NCBI GenBank assembly: GCA_029215795.1
Contig: JARDYH010000004.1
Location: 33,918,001-33,982,000, forward strand
Source of the DNA: Anniella stebbinsi
Lineage: Eukaryota; Chordata; Lepidosauria; Squamata; Anniellidae
Direction: 5' to 3'
Length of the DNA: 64,000 nucleotides
The notes under the pieces are model-generated. The model searched no databases. It was not told the DNA's origin and saw only the letters and a program-made list of their open reading frames with translations. Position 1 is the stretch's first letter, and the number at the start of each line of letters is the position of its first letter. Shown here piece by piece: positions 11,031-20,904 of this stretch. A program made the position numbers and the translations under genes.

Positions 11031-11349
11031 TAGGCTGACCATATGAAAAGGAGGACAGGGTTCATGTAACTTTAACAGTTGTAGAGAAAGGGAATTTCAG
11101 CCAGAGTCATTTGTATGCAATTAGTTCCTGGTGAAATTCCCTCTTCATCACAACTGTTAAAGGTGCAGGTACTATACTACAGCGACCATATACAAAAGAA
11201 GGCAAGGCCCCTGCAACTTTAACTGTTGTGATGAAGAGGGAATTTCACCACGAACAAATTGCATACAAATGACACTGGCTGAAATTCCCTTTTCTCTACA
11301 ACTGTTAAAGTTACATGAGCCCTGACCTGGATTTTATCTGGTCAGCCTA
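11031..11349. mobile_element. TAGGGTGACC-type hAT MITE, copy 2
   Basis: It starts TAGGCTGACCATATGAAAAG and ends with the other subfamily's terminus, CCTGGATTTTATCTGGTCAGCCTA (11326-11349). The two ends therefore come from different subfamilies, suggesting exchange between copies. The central spacer is in the common orientation (CACTATACTA..CAAAAGAAGG). No clear target duplication is visible (GGCAACCT against CCTTATAC). Confidence 0.8.
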
Positions 11350-11490
11350 CCTTATACCACAGCGGTTAAGGCTTAACCACCGTGGTTTAAGGTGTCTTCT
11401 GAACAGGGCCGCTCACTAACCATTTGCTGCAAAAGGGTTAGCTGTCTAACCATGGCTTAGTGTGTTGTCTGAACAGGGCGACTCCACTTC
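11350..11490. repeat. Duplicated CTGAACAGGGC repeat
   Basis: Two roughly 45-bp blocks are repeated: AACCACCGTGGTTTAAGGTG..TCTGAACAGGGC at about 11375-11410 and AACCATGGCTTAGTG..TCTGAACAGGGC at about 11447-11480. The phrase resembles the TGTTTGGACAACAC ends of the elements at 12372, 26590 and 57479. Likely a fragment of that group. Confidence 0.45.
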
Positions 11491-11524
11491 ACAATGGATG
11501 ATTATGAATCTGAATAGAGGCCCA

Positions 11525-11645
11525 TGTATATTTATTTATTTTATTAAATAGATACATTTATCTCCCAATTTTCCTCCAAGAAGCTTGTTCTCCCTTTTAT
11601 CCTTTACAGGATTGTTGTAAGTTAGGCCAAAAGGTGGTGACTCCC
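11525..11645 (-). mobile_element. SINE or LINE 3' tail fragment
   Basis: A minus-strand tail: TTTATTTATTTTATTAAATA, then CCAATTTTCCTCCAAGAAGC and AGGATTGTTGTAAGTTAGG, which match the 3' half of the tRNA-SINE at 10326 in reverse (compare CTTGGAGGAAAAATGG and CAACCTACCTCACAGG). Confidence 0.55.
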
Positions 11646-11714
11646 CAGTTTTAGTCTGAAATTCTAACCACTGTTTCTCATTGGCCGTTGTATTCTATGT
11701 GTGAACTCTAGAGC

Positions 11715-11775
11715 AATTCTGGAGAATGTTATTGGATGCCAACAGCCATCAGCTCCAGCCAGCAACCAAAAGTAT
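11715..11775. repeat. Fragment of the palindromic CCTCCAGATGTTTTGGAC repeat
   Basis: TTGGATGCCAACAGCCATCA followed by GCTCCAGCCAGCA matches the central half of the palindromic MITE better seen at 22480, 30307, 39510 and 49870. Confidence 0.45.
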
Positions 11776-12371
11776 CATGTTTAACATGCCTGATGTCCTA
11801 TCAAATGTTGTAGCTCTACACAATGTAATAATGCTCTTCCATCAGCTTTCATGCCCTTTATGTCAGCTTTGAACACCAACTACCTTTTAAAATGTATGTT
11901 TCATGGAAGCATTTAATAAGAAGAAAATGTGTTCTACATCTCTAGACAACATCTTCGTCGCCCATCGATCTTTCTTTAAAGAAAGGCTTTGTCAGACAAC
12001 AGAAAGTGAGATATTTTTTTCTTTTTATTTATATACATACTGCAGATGAGGTCTCATTTCTGAACCAGTAAATCCTTCCTGTTCCCATAAATAAGGAATA
12101 ATTTGGCATGGGAAGACACATGGGGTAAGGGTGGGTGGAACTGAGTAATGGAGCTCTCAGTTTTTCTGTAAATTTGGAATGCCTGGTTTGACAACCAACC
12201 AGTCGTCTTCATCAATTTACTTTCTCAACACCACATTGTGCTCCATAATAAAGCTTCCTGTCCCTTTCGTTCGTAATCATGTATATCATAAATCCCACAC
12301 AACAGAGACTGCTGGCCAGGCTCAGAAGATCACCAGGGGTGTGTGTATGAAGTTATAATAATGGCAAGAGG
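11776..12371. other. No recognised feature; small perfect palindrome
   Basis: Unique-looking sequence. The only structure noticed is CTTTCTTTAAAGAAAG at about 11972-11987, a perfect 16-bp palindrome. Confidence 0.5.
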
Positions 12372-12550
12372 ATGGCTGAATTCGGACAACACGATAGTCA
12401 ATGGTGGGGTAATAATCAACTTTACAGTTGTGTCAATGGGCCCCAACAGTTGTCAGTGTACTTCAATACCACTATAAAGCAGCAGTGTGGCTCCTGCCTT
12501 TTATATACCACTTTCATACTGTTATGTCCTGCTTGGTGTTGATCGGGCCC
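12372..12550. mobile_element. Chimeric MITE: two families joined
   Basis: 12372-12432 (ATGGCTGAATTCGGACAACACGATAGTCAATGG onward) matches the left end of the element at 55921. From about 12433 the sequence switches to the right half of a different family (CCCCAACAGTTGTCAGTG..CCTGCTTGGTGTTGATCGGGCCC), as seen complete at 41357-41538. The join falls in CAATGGG, which both families share, so a microhomology junction is likely. Confidence 0.65.
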
Positions 12551-12709
12551 TAGTGGAAGAGCACTGAATGAAAAAAGTGGCAAGAAATATAGAGAAGTTC
12601 TTCCGTCCGCACAAGTTCTTTCTCAAGACCTGTTTAGACCTCACTAGAATATATAAGCAATATTCCTCACTGACCATAGCCCTTGTCAGTCATTCTTACT
12701 GTGGTGAAA

Positions 12710-12975
12710 GAACACATGAGGAGAGGAACACTTGAGTCCCTCCCCTCTCCCTTGTGACATCTATCATCCTGTACATGTGGAGGGCGACGGTCTGGAGTGG
12801 AGAACCTTCTATATCCATAGGGACTCTCCATGCGATTGAGAATGCTGGAAAATCAGGATTCTTAATCACATGGAGAGCCTCCATGGACAAAGGAGGCTCT
12901 CCGCTTCAGAAAGTCGCCCTCCATACATACAGGGAGAAAGGTTGGGCTGGAGCACTCCTCTCTTCATGCGTCCAT
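12710..12975. repeat. Foldback element
   Basis: Long imperfect inverted repeat. GTGGAGGGCGACGGTCTGGAG at 12778-12798 pairs with CTTCAGAAAGTCGCCCTCCATAC at 12903-12926, and the inner arms (GAGAACCTTC..ACTCTCCATGCGATTGAGAAT against ATTCTTAATCACATGGAGAGC..GGAGGCTCTC) continue the pairing nearly to the centre at about 12853. The outer part (GAGGAGAGGAACACTTG against AGCACTCCTCTCTTC) also pairs weakly. No target duplication was identified and the family is unnamed. Confidence 0.7.
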
Positions 12976-13235
12976 TCAAAACAGCGAGAAGAAACACTGA
13001 TGAGGGCTCATGTTTCTCAGATTGTAGCATGATGCTGCACTGTGAGAACTCTTCCACGAGAGTTCATGTTGCAGCACTCATGCATTTTCTCATTTTCTCA
13101 TTCTCATTGAATTGGAAGCCAATATGCTCTAAAAGAGGTCATAACAGTTCATGTAAATTATCATAGGACTGACTTGAAGCAAATGCCCTTTTCTGCATTC
13201 CTTTTTGAGCGCATAGCTTCCCTGTTCTGAGAGGT

Positions 13236-14025
13236 TTGTTCAGCACTTGTTGCAAATCGATTTGTAAGCGTCTTGATGCCACCCTTCTTAGCATGGCTTT
13301 CCTTCTTCTTTCCATGCTCCCTCTGTTTGGGGAGAGGAGGTTGATCAGCGAGCGCAGCAGCGTTTTCTGTGTTAGCTCCACACTTCTATGGAATTTTCTG
13401 CACCCGCCACTTACTCAGCTTTCATTCAAGACAACAGTGAACCTCTTCTTCTTTTTGCTGTCAGGAAAAAGAGTTTGTGATTTAATAACCAGCCAATGAT
13501 TTTACATGAATTTTATGCAGCTGTCCTTTTTCGTTTGTTTAAAATGAAGCATTTATGCCATTTTAATGTTGATTTTAATTAGAGCTGCAATCAGATTAAT
13601 TAAATTTAAATTGATTAAATGTATGAGTTTTAGGTAATTAATCAAGCAATTTCATTTGCAGATGAGTAAAACAATATTTCTGGAGCAAAAAGCACCCTTT
13701 CTTTGTTTTTTTGATGATTCACACATATGACATAGCAGCTAGACACCATCTCAGAAGAGGCATTCCTGTGAGAAGCTGAGGTTACTACATATTACTGCAA
13801 CTACATGTTACTACACAGTCTTCATGAATTTCAGAGAGCCATGAAGACTGATGAATTCTAAGATATTTTTAATGATGTATTAGTTTTATTTTTTTTAATA
13901 TTTAATTTATTTTGTGGTCCTTGTGTTTTATATTTGTTGTTTTTCCCCGCCTCGATCTGGAGAGAGAGGCAGGTGATAAATAAATATATTATTATTATTA
14001 TTATTATTACTATTATTATTACTTT
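13236..14025 (+). mobile_element. Degenerate LINE 3' region
   Basis: The segment 13330-13460 can be read as a worn LINE C-terminus (SSTLLWNFLHPPLTQ..FKTTVN, comparable with the PRLWNSLPEEIHQ segment at 30343). About 400 bp on, 13880-13985 carries the same 3' end as the L2 copy at 30366-31055 (TCGATCTGGAGAGAGAGGCAGGTGATAAATAA), finishing in (ATT)n at 13987-14022. The tail is clear; attribution of the coding-like part is tentative. Confidence 0.5.
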
Positions 14026-14157
14026 AAAGACACATGTAGCAGCTACCGCTTTATTTTTTTTCCTTTACTTTTTTTTACACTTGAGATTCGTTTTTTATTG
14101 GGACTCCCCGTATGGGGTATGAATCCTTCCATCCTCAACTGCAAGTTTACCAATAAT

Positions 14158-15646
14158 TAGGGATGTGCACTGACCCCCCGTATCGGATCGGATAGCGGAT
14201 CGGAATCGGACCTGGGGGGTCGGATCGGATCGGATCGGATCGGAGGCTGGTCGGATCGGATCGGACCAGATGTCCGATCCGGATCGGACGCCATTTTGAA
14301 TGCTTTTTCCCATAGCCAAGTATTGTTTTACAAAAACGCCTATAACTTTTTCATTTTTAAAGATAGAAGGATGAAACTTGGGCACATTGTAGACTGGTTA
14401 GGGGTAGTTATCTGTGAGAAATTTCAGAAAGATTGGTGCATGCATTTTGTGGCAATTAATTTTTTAATAAATACCCAGGAATGCCTATAACTTTGTCATT
14501 TTTAAAGTTACACACATGGAACTTTGCCACATTGTAGGGGGTACCTTGGGACCTATGTGTGTGAAATTTCAGAAACGTAGGTGCTTGTCTTGTGTGGCAA
14601 TTAATTTTTAGAAAAATGGGTAGTAGTGGGGTAAATACAGTTACGCCTCCCATTTTTTTATTTTTGAAGATACAAACAGGAAACTTGGGCACATTACAGG
14701 TACCACTTGCCTTGATATGTGTGTGAAATTTCAGAAACATTGGAGCTTTCCTTGTGTGGCAATTAATTTTTGAAACAATGAGGAAAGAAACACCTATAAC
14801 TTTGTCATTTTTAAAGTTACACACATGAAACTTTGCCACATTGTAGGTGCTACCTTGGGACCCATGTGTGTGAAATTTCGGAAACGTAGGTGCTTGCCTT
14901 GTGTGGCAATTAATTTTTTAATAAATACCCAGGAATGCCTATAACTTTGTCATTTTTAAAGTTACACACATGAACCTTTGCCACATTGTAGGCGGTACCT
15001 TGGGACCTATGTGTGTGAAATTTCGGAAACGTAGGTGCTTGCCTTGTGTGGCAATTAATTTTAGAAAAATGGGTAGTGGTGGGGTAAATACAGTTACGCC
15101 TCCCACTTTTTTATTTTTGAAGATACAAACAGGAAACATGGGCACATTACAGGTACCACTTGGCTTGATATGTGTGTAAAATTTCAGACAGCTGGGTCCA
15201 GGCATGTGGTGGCAAGGTATTTTTGAAACAATGAGGAAAGAAACGCCTATAACTTTTTTATTTTAAAAGTTAGAAGTCTGAACATTGCTCACTTTGTAGA
15301 TGGGTTAGGGGTAGATATGTGTCAGAAATTTCAGAATTATAGGTCCAGGCATTTGATGGCTATGGAATTTTTAAATTACATGTTTCAAAAAAATTTCTAC
15401 AGAGGCCAGGTCTTCCCCTCCCGCTTCCCGCGAAGAAAAGGAAACACTCTCTCGTCTCGATCCCTTTGATCCTTGCTAGTAGTATCCATTACAGGGCTCG
15501 TGTTTCCTTTCCTACTTTCACTTATCAAGCAGAACGGCTGAGCCTAGCTGAGTTTTGCAGCCATGCGTGCAAGGAAGGATCACTCTGGTCTCGATCCCTT
15601 TGATCCTTGGTAGTATCCATTACAGGGCTCGTGTCTGCTTGAGTAC
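14158..15646 (+). mobile_element. GGATC-array transposon, single-arm copy
   Basis: It starts TAGGGATGTGCACTGACCCC, then a dense GGATC-pentamer array (14183-14290), then seven internal units of 140-165 bp, each with a CCTATAAC / TTTTTAAAG / GAAACTT..CACATT / GTGTGAAATTTC framework. A unique 3' part follows (CTCTCGTCTCGATCCCTTTG, repeated once). It matches 42537-43900 with no net length difference over 14283-15646 and only scattered substitutions. The right terminal repeat and a target duplication are missing, so this looks like half of a foldback or an end-deleted element. Noncoding. Confidence 0.85.
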
Positions 15647-15755
15647 ACTGCTTTTCTGTTCTAGGGAAGATTCAGCTGTTGAATTTCTGCCTATCATGTA
15701 ATTGCTTAAGGCACAGAATCTTGAGCAGTATCTAACATTGTGCTAGTGGAAACTA

Positions 15756-15888
15756 GGGCAGGATCTACACTACTGCTTTATAACGGCATTAGAGTGCACT
15801 GAAAATTGTTGGGGCCCATGACACATTCCATATACCGTCTTCAAACCACTTCCAACTTGTTATATCCTGCATGGTGTAGAACTGGCCC
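15756..15888. mobile_element. Short MITE, CATCTACACC group, decayed
   Basis: Carries ATCTACACTACTGCTTTATA, GTGCACTGAAAATTGTTGGGGCCC and CTGCATGGTGTAGAACTGGCCC, the diagnostic phrases of the family seen intact at 45762-46005. The left part is shortened. Confidence 0.65.
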
Positions 15889-17132
15889 AGGTTCTGGACT
15901 ATGTGCAAGAGGAGAATCCAGCTAAAGTTCCATTTGCATTATGCTCGCACACCCGCTTGTGCATTATGCTTGCACAACCAATTGTGTAACCTTTTGTACA
16001 TTTCCCTTCCGCAAGCCTAGTGTTCAACTGCTTGGGCAATGGAGAGATATGGAGGAGCTCTGTTAGTGCTATTTGAGTTTGCAGAATGACACAATTGGAT
16101 AATGCCCCTAATCTGTAAAAAGATGACAACCCATTGATCTCCAATTGCTAACATGTTAGCTGCAGCTCAGATCCTCATTGCAAATTGTTTTTGGAGTAAA
16201 AAGGAAACACCACCACTTAAGTTATGGGAAAACAGTATATGGTAAAGAATATTAATGTATAAAATAACTTTATATATAAAAATGGGAGCAATAAGGGAAG
16301 ATTCACTGAAACAGTGGAGTAAATTTATTATTGATTGCAAATAAAGAAATGGCCATGGTGGTTTCATTGCGGACGTTCTGGGGGATATTTGATTAATAAA
16401 AAAATCCTTGGTTCTTCTTGATCACATAAACAACTCTTTAATTGAAAGATTTTCTCTACAAATTTCTCTCCATCCAGAGAGAATTTTCTCAGAGAGATGA
16501 AGGTGGTCTGAAAGAAGGTTTGCAGCTTGTGATGTGTACCCTGCACTCATTCCAAGTTCACTCTGGAAAACAGATTTCACAGGCTTTTATATTGTTTCAA
16601 AAGCCTTCAAAGGCTGTTTGACAAAAGACAAGAATGAAGCAAGAAGAGTATGTATGCACACCATTGGAAAGCATGACTCCTTCGAACTACTTTCTGTTTC
16701 CAACTAAAGAACAAGAAGTAGTAGAAGAAAGATTCTTATTAAAGCAGAATTTAGAGGCAACTTCTATCTTTTGAACTCCAAGTACCACCTCAAGATATTG
16801 CAGCATTCAATTCTCCCTTCAGGTATAAAGGTCTGACAATGTAGCTCAGTTTCACAAAGCACCGTGCTTGCAGCATCGGACAGCTGGAAATGTATAGGCT
16901 TTAAACATGGTTTACAATGTTTGTTTTGTATCAAATTATGCCATCAACAAAATATTAAAAAAAAAAAAAGAGTGACAACCCTGCCTTTTCCAACCTGTAT
17001 TATTTGAGTGGACTAGGATCAGTTTATCAAATTCTGTCTGCTAATTCACTTTTTAGCCATCGCTTAGTAGCACAACCATTGTTTGAAAGGGTTTCTTTTA
17101 AGTGCTAGAGAGTTTAAAGAGGGTTTGCTTTT
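15889..17132. other. No recognised gene or repeat
   Basis: About 1.2 kb of unique-looking DNA. There is an A run near 16956-16969. Minus-strand frames of about 60-80 codons carry no recognisable domain. Confidence 0.5.
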
Positions 17133-17160
17133 GCACACACACACACACACACACACACAA
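17133..17160. repeat. (CA)n microsatellite
   Basis: Uninterrupted CA units preceded by TTTTG. Confidence 0.93.
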
Positions 17161-17700
17161 ATGCTTCCTCGTTCAAGCCATAATTTCTCTCCTTAATCTC
17201 TAACTGGGGTCATCTCAGCAGGGGCCGAGAAGGGGAACGCGTCTCTTCTCATGCAAAGCAAAGCAGCCACTATAAAAACTGAGCCCTCGATGCCTTGTTG
17301 TAATTGTTCAAGTGGAACTACAGAAACCTAAATGAAGCTTCACCTTGGGAGACCAAGCTGAACCGAGTGCAAGCTGATACAAAATTCCCCAGGCAGATGG
17401 CAACAAGTTTTGGGGCCGACATGCTCAAACCTGCTGCCACATTCCTTCTTCAGTCCCATGGTGTTCAACATTAGCTCCGTAGCATGCTGATATTAGGGAG
17501 ATGGTAGCAGCTGTAGGTGTCTCTTAATGCCAGTAGGGAGACAGGGAGGCGAGAGAGAGGAATATAAAGGAAGTGGGAGTACATTCACCAAATTAGACTG
17601 GACTGCTGAGGCCTGGCTGTTGAGGTCTGCTTATTTCAATTAGCAATTGTGTTGTGAAGTTCCCTGAAGTCTAACATTAGCTCTCAAACATCTTCCTTTG
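17161..17700. other. Unique stretch, possible conserved noncoding DNA
   Basis: About 540 bp lacking any repeat I recognise, with balanced composition and no stop-free frame. It stands out against the surrounding repeats, which makes it a reasonable place to look for a conserved noncoding element. This is only a suggestion. Confidence 0.3.
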
Positions 17701-17720
17701 CACACACACACACACACACA
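17701..17720. repeat. (CA)n microsatellite
   Basis: Ten CA units. Confidence 0.9.
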
Positions 17721-17763
17721 GTGATGTAGGCTAGCTCAAGCAGCTATATTGTATGTATGTGTG

Positions 17764-18242
17764 CAGTGGAGACTGGAAGCTCCAATGTCAGTGGGACAGT
17801 GGAACCACTCTGGGTTTTAGTCAGAACCAGTCAGAAATCTAAAGGAGCTAGGTTGACCATATGAAAAGGAGGACAGGGCTTCTGTATCTTTAACAGTTGT
17901 ATAGAAAAGGGAATTTCAGCAGGTGCTATTTGTATGCATGCAGCACCTGGTGAAATTCCCTCTTCATCACAACAGTTAAAGCTGCAGGAGCTATATTAGA
18001 GTGACCGGATACTAAAGAGGGAAGGGATCCTGCAGCTTTAACTGTTTTGATGAAGAGGGGATTTTAGCAGGTGCTGCATGCATACAAATGACACCTGCTG
18101 AAATTCCCTTTTCTATACAACTGTCCTCCTTTTCATATGGTCACCCTAGCTATCCAAGGGGAGAACAAGTTCTGACTAGTTCTGACTGAAACTTGGAGCA
18201 GATTTACCAGCTCACTCACATTGGAGCCATTCTCCTCCACTG
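17764..18242. mobile_element. CAGTGGAG-ended hAT-like element with nested MITE
   Basis: Ends are CAGTGGAGACTGG and CATTCTCCTCCACTG, inverted to each other. Flanks TATGTGTG and CGTGTGTG agree at 6 of 8 positions, suggesting a decayed 8-bp duplication in a GT-rich target. The body (about 180 bp without the insert) matches 18885-19051. A MITE at 17849-18148 splits it within the phrase AAAGGAGCTATCC. Confidence 0.7.
17849..18148. mobile_element. TAGGGTGACC-type hAT MITE, copy 3
   Basis: Ends TAGGTTGACCATATG and CATATGGTCACCCTA. It lies inside the CAGTGGAG-ended element. The empty paralogous site at about 18930-18955 reads CTAAAGGAGCTATCC. The spacer (GAGCTATATTAGAGTGACCG) is in the common orientation. 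An 8-bp duplication is not preserved. Confidence 0.82.
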
Positions 18243-18552
18243 CGTGTGTGTATATGTGTACCTTTGTGCATGGGTGCTATGCTGTATGTGAAAATAGGGT
18301 TGCCAACTAACTGGGGAGAAAAAACTGGCCTGTTCGGTTCTTGTACATTTAAACACAGCTTGATGTGAAAGAAATGGGCAAAGCTTTACACAGCATGGAG
18401 AAAAACATAATCACCTGCTAATATCTGCACATCAAGTTGATTTCAAAGGCACAGCTGTTGCAGCCATTTGAAAAGTTGCCACCCATATGTGGAAATACCC
18501 ATTGCTTTTCTGTAGTTTATATTTATGGGTTTGAAATGGCCTGAGTCATGAT
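18243..18552. other. No recognised feature
   Basis: About 310 bp with a short GTGTGTATATGTGTA patch at its left edge. No gene is seen. Confidence 0.5.
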
Positions 18553-18650
18553 TTGCTATGCAATCTTATGCAAGTCTACTCAAAAGGAAGCTCTTCTGAG
18601 TTCAATGGGACCTACTCCTGTGTCATTGTGCATATGATCGCAACCCTAGA
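18553..18650. repeat. GCAATCCTATAC-type short repeat, decayed
   Basis: GCAATCTTATGCAAGTCTACTC..GAGTTCAATGGGACCTACTCC is a diverged copy of the palindromic element at 4262-4352. Confidence 0.55.
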
Positions 18651-18884
18651 CCTGGAAGGGACTTAAATTTCCCCCTATTTTTGTACAGGGTTTAGTACAT
18701 ATTTTAGGTGCTTTTATAAATAATAAGAAATTAACTGCTTCACAGGCACACCTTATTGGAATGGCAGGTTTTCAGCCTAGAGAGGCAGCTACCAACCCAG
18801 TGTAGGGTTTGGATTAGGAATGTGAGGATGCCCCCATTTGCAAGCCAGAAGTGTATGTGTGTGTGTATTTTGACTTTTGGGGAA

Positions 18885-19051
18885 GAGAGAATGTGAATCC
18901 ACTCTGGGCTTCAGTCACAACCAGCAAGAACTCTAAAGGAGCTATCCAAAGTTCAGCAGCTTGGATATATCCGTTAGGGTTCTGACTGGTTCTGATTGAA
19001 ACCGAAAATGGGTTCAGACCCCGCCAAAATCAGAGCCACCAGCCTCAACTG
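18885..19051. mobile_element. CAGTGGAG-ended hAT-like element, uninterrupted copy
   Basis: It matches the 17764-18242 element without the MITE: CCACTCTGGGCTTCAGTCAC, AACTCTAAAGGAGCTATCC, TCTGACTGGTTCTGATTGAAAC and a right end GAGCCACCAGCCTCAACTG. The left terminus is lost. It supplies the empty site for the nested insertion about 1 kb away. Confidence 0.65.
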
Positions 19052-19103
19052 CCTCCTCTCAAAATATATCTTTAAGTGTTGGAATACTGGTGGGAGAGAA
19101 TCA

Positions 19104-19136
<33 letters not shown>
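19104..19136. repeat. (CA)n microsatellite
   Basis: About 16 uninterrupted AC units. Confidence 0.95.
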
Positions 19137-19139
<3 letters not shown>

Positions 19140-19537
19140 TTGCTAATGGTTAATTTGTTCTTGGTGTTTTAAAAGAAATTAGTAGGTGAAATTGCAAAGG
19201 TCACCTACTTAGGGTGCAATACTATGTTCCTGGGAGAGCATTCCAAGGACCATAGGATTTTTTGGAGTCCCTTTCCTGAGGCTGAAGACACTGCTATGAT
19301 GTTGGGAAGGGGACCCTGGGTTCCGATCCTTCTCCCCTCCCCTCCCCACCACCAGAGAAAAAACGACAGTGGCTGCTTCCCTAGGATACAGATTCTACTT
19401 TGAGGAGAGGAAAAATTGGGCATTCTGGTGGGTAGGGGATGGGGGCAGAGAGGAGAGGCCTCTCCAGCATGACCTCTCTAAACAGGCTCAGAAGCCCATC
19501 TAGGAAAAAAAGGAACAACAAGGAGGACCAAAAGGTG
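19137..19537. other. No recognised feature
   Basis: About 400 bp; C/T-rich at 19325-19350. No gene is supported. Confidence 0.5.
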
Positions 19538-19545
19538 TAAATTAT

Positions 19546-20184
19546 TAGGGATGTGCATGGACCCCCCAGATCGGATCGGGACCTGGATTGGGACCTCCGA
19601 TGTCCTGGATCGGTTTGGACAAAATCAGAGGTCCCTCAGATCGAATCGGACCAGATCCCAATCTGAAAATCGGACTTCCAATTTTCAGATCGACCACCAT
19701 TTTTGGTGTTTTCGCCATAGGCTTGCATTGAGGGAAAGAAAGCTTTCCCCCAATGCAGGCCTCCCCTCTCCCTGTCCCTCCCCCCCACTTGTGCTCCTTA
19801 CCTGCCGGGGCCGTCTGCTGCCATCTGCTGCCCCCTTCTACTGAGAGGCAGGCCGCAAAGCCTGTTTCTCAGTAGAAGGGGGCAGTGGACGGCAGTGGAC
19901 AGCCCCAGCAGGAAGGAGCACAAGGGGGAGGAAGGGACTTACCTGCCGGGGCCATCTGCTAAGGCGGCAGCAGACGGCAGCGGACGGCCCTGGCAGGTAA
20001 GGAGCGCGAGGGGGAGGAGGAGGTCTGATCCTCTGCTCTTATCCGAACCAGATCGGGTCCTTTCGGACCGGTTCGGATCAGATTGGACGATCCAGAAGCC
20101 GGGATCGGAATCGGATAATTTTATCCAATTTCGGTCGGATCGGCTCCAAATTGTGGATTGGACCCGATCCAATGCACACCCCTA
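19546..20184. mobile_element. TAGGGATGTGCA-type hAT-like element, GC-rich
   Basis: The 639-bp element has ends TAGGGATGTGCATGGACCCC and CCAATGCACACCCCTA and a perfect 8-bp direct repeat TAAATTAT (19538-19545 and 20185-20192). Both subterminal regions carry GATCGG / CCGATC arrays. The centre is a GC-rich palindrome in which CTTACCTGCCGGGGCC faces CCCTGGCAGGTAAGG, with repeated CTGCTGCC / GGCAGCAG. A 192-codon frame runs out of the element's right end and is not considered coding. Confidence 0.88.
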
Positions 20185-20295
20185 TAAATTATCTCCATTA
20201 CTTCTTCTGCTCTGCTGGGAGTCTACCCACAGGACATGGGATATTCAGACTATTCCTATACCAGAGTACTCTTTCAGACAGAATAGGGTTCCTCA

Positions 20296-20904
20296 GGCTG
20301 TTTCTACACCAGCCATTTACTGTGGGATAGTCCTGGGTTGTCCCTGTGTGTCCAAAGGATGCACAGGGAGTCCCGGGGGCATGGGGGGGATGGCCGTGGG
20401 TTTCCCCCAGGATACGGGATCCTGGGGTACACCCAAATCTTCCTGCGGTCCCAGGAACGGCCCAAGACCGTGACATGTGGCCGCCCATCCTGGCTGCTGC
20501 CACAATTACTCACGAGTAATATAGTCGGCAATGGCAATTTTTGACAGTATCTACCGAGACTGAAAAAAAAGGAGTAAGTGCGGCAGCAGAAATGGGCATG
20601 GAGCCGCACTACACAGCTCCGTGCTCATCAGGGGAGGGGGGGAGTAAGTCTGCCATCCCCAGGATGGTGGGGGGAGGCACCCCAATTCCACTCATAATTT
20701 TTTGTTTTTAGCTTACCTTCAGCGATGGAGCTCAAGGGCGCTCTTCCCAAGGTCTGAAAAAAATATGGTGGTCGTGACGGTGCGACGGCCCAGGAGGAAG
20801 CTGGGTCGTGCTGCTTATGATGTGTATTAGAGCGATGATCCCAGAAAAAGGTACTTCCGGGATCACCCTCCCTCCCTCTACATCCCTATTGTGTAGAAAG
20901 GGCC
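20296..20904. mobile_element. TTCTACACC-ended element, E group, copy 1
   Basis: Ends GGCTGTTTCTACACC and GTGTAGAAAGGGCC are inverted repeats. The body carries CCTGGGTTGTCCCTG, the phrase GGATCCTGGGGT and G-rich runs, as in 41614, 60730 and 62474. The flanking trinucleotides are TCA and TCT. Noncoding. Confidence 0.7.

Noticed and set aside
14158..15646. Protein-coding potential of the repeated open frames (KFHVCNFKND-type peptides)
   Set aside because: The same peptides appear in every internal unit and on both strands of the foldback. They are translations of noncoding repeat units.
19895..20473. 192-codon plus-strand open frame
   Set aside because: It begins inside the GC-rich transposon, crosses its right end and target duplication, and continues into another element. 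It has no domain and its length is explained by low stop frequency in GC-rich repeats.
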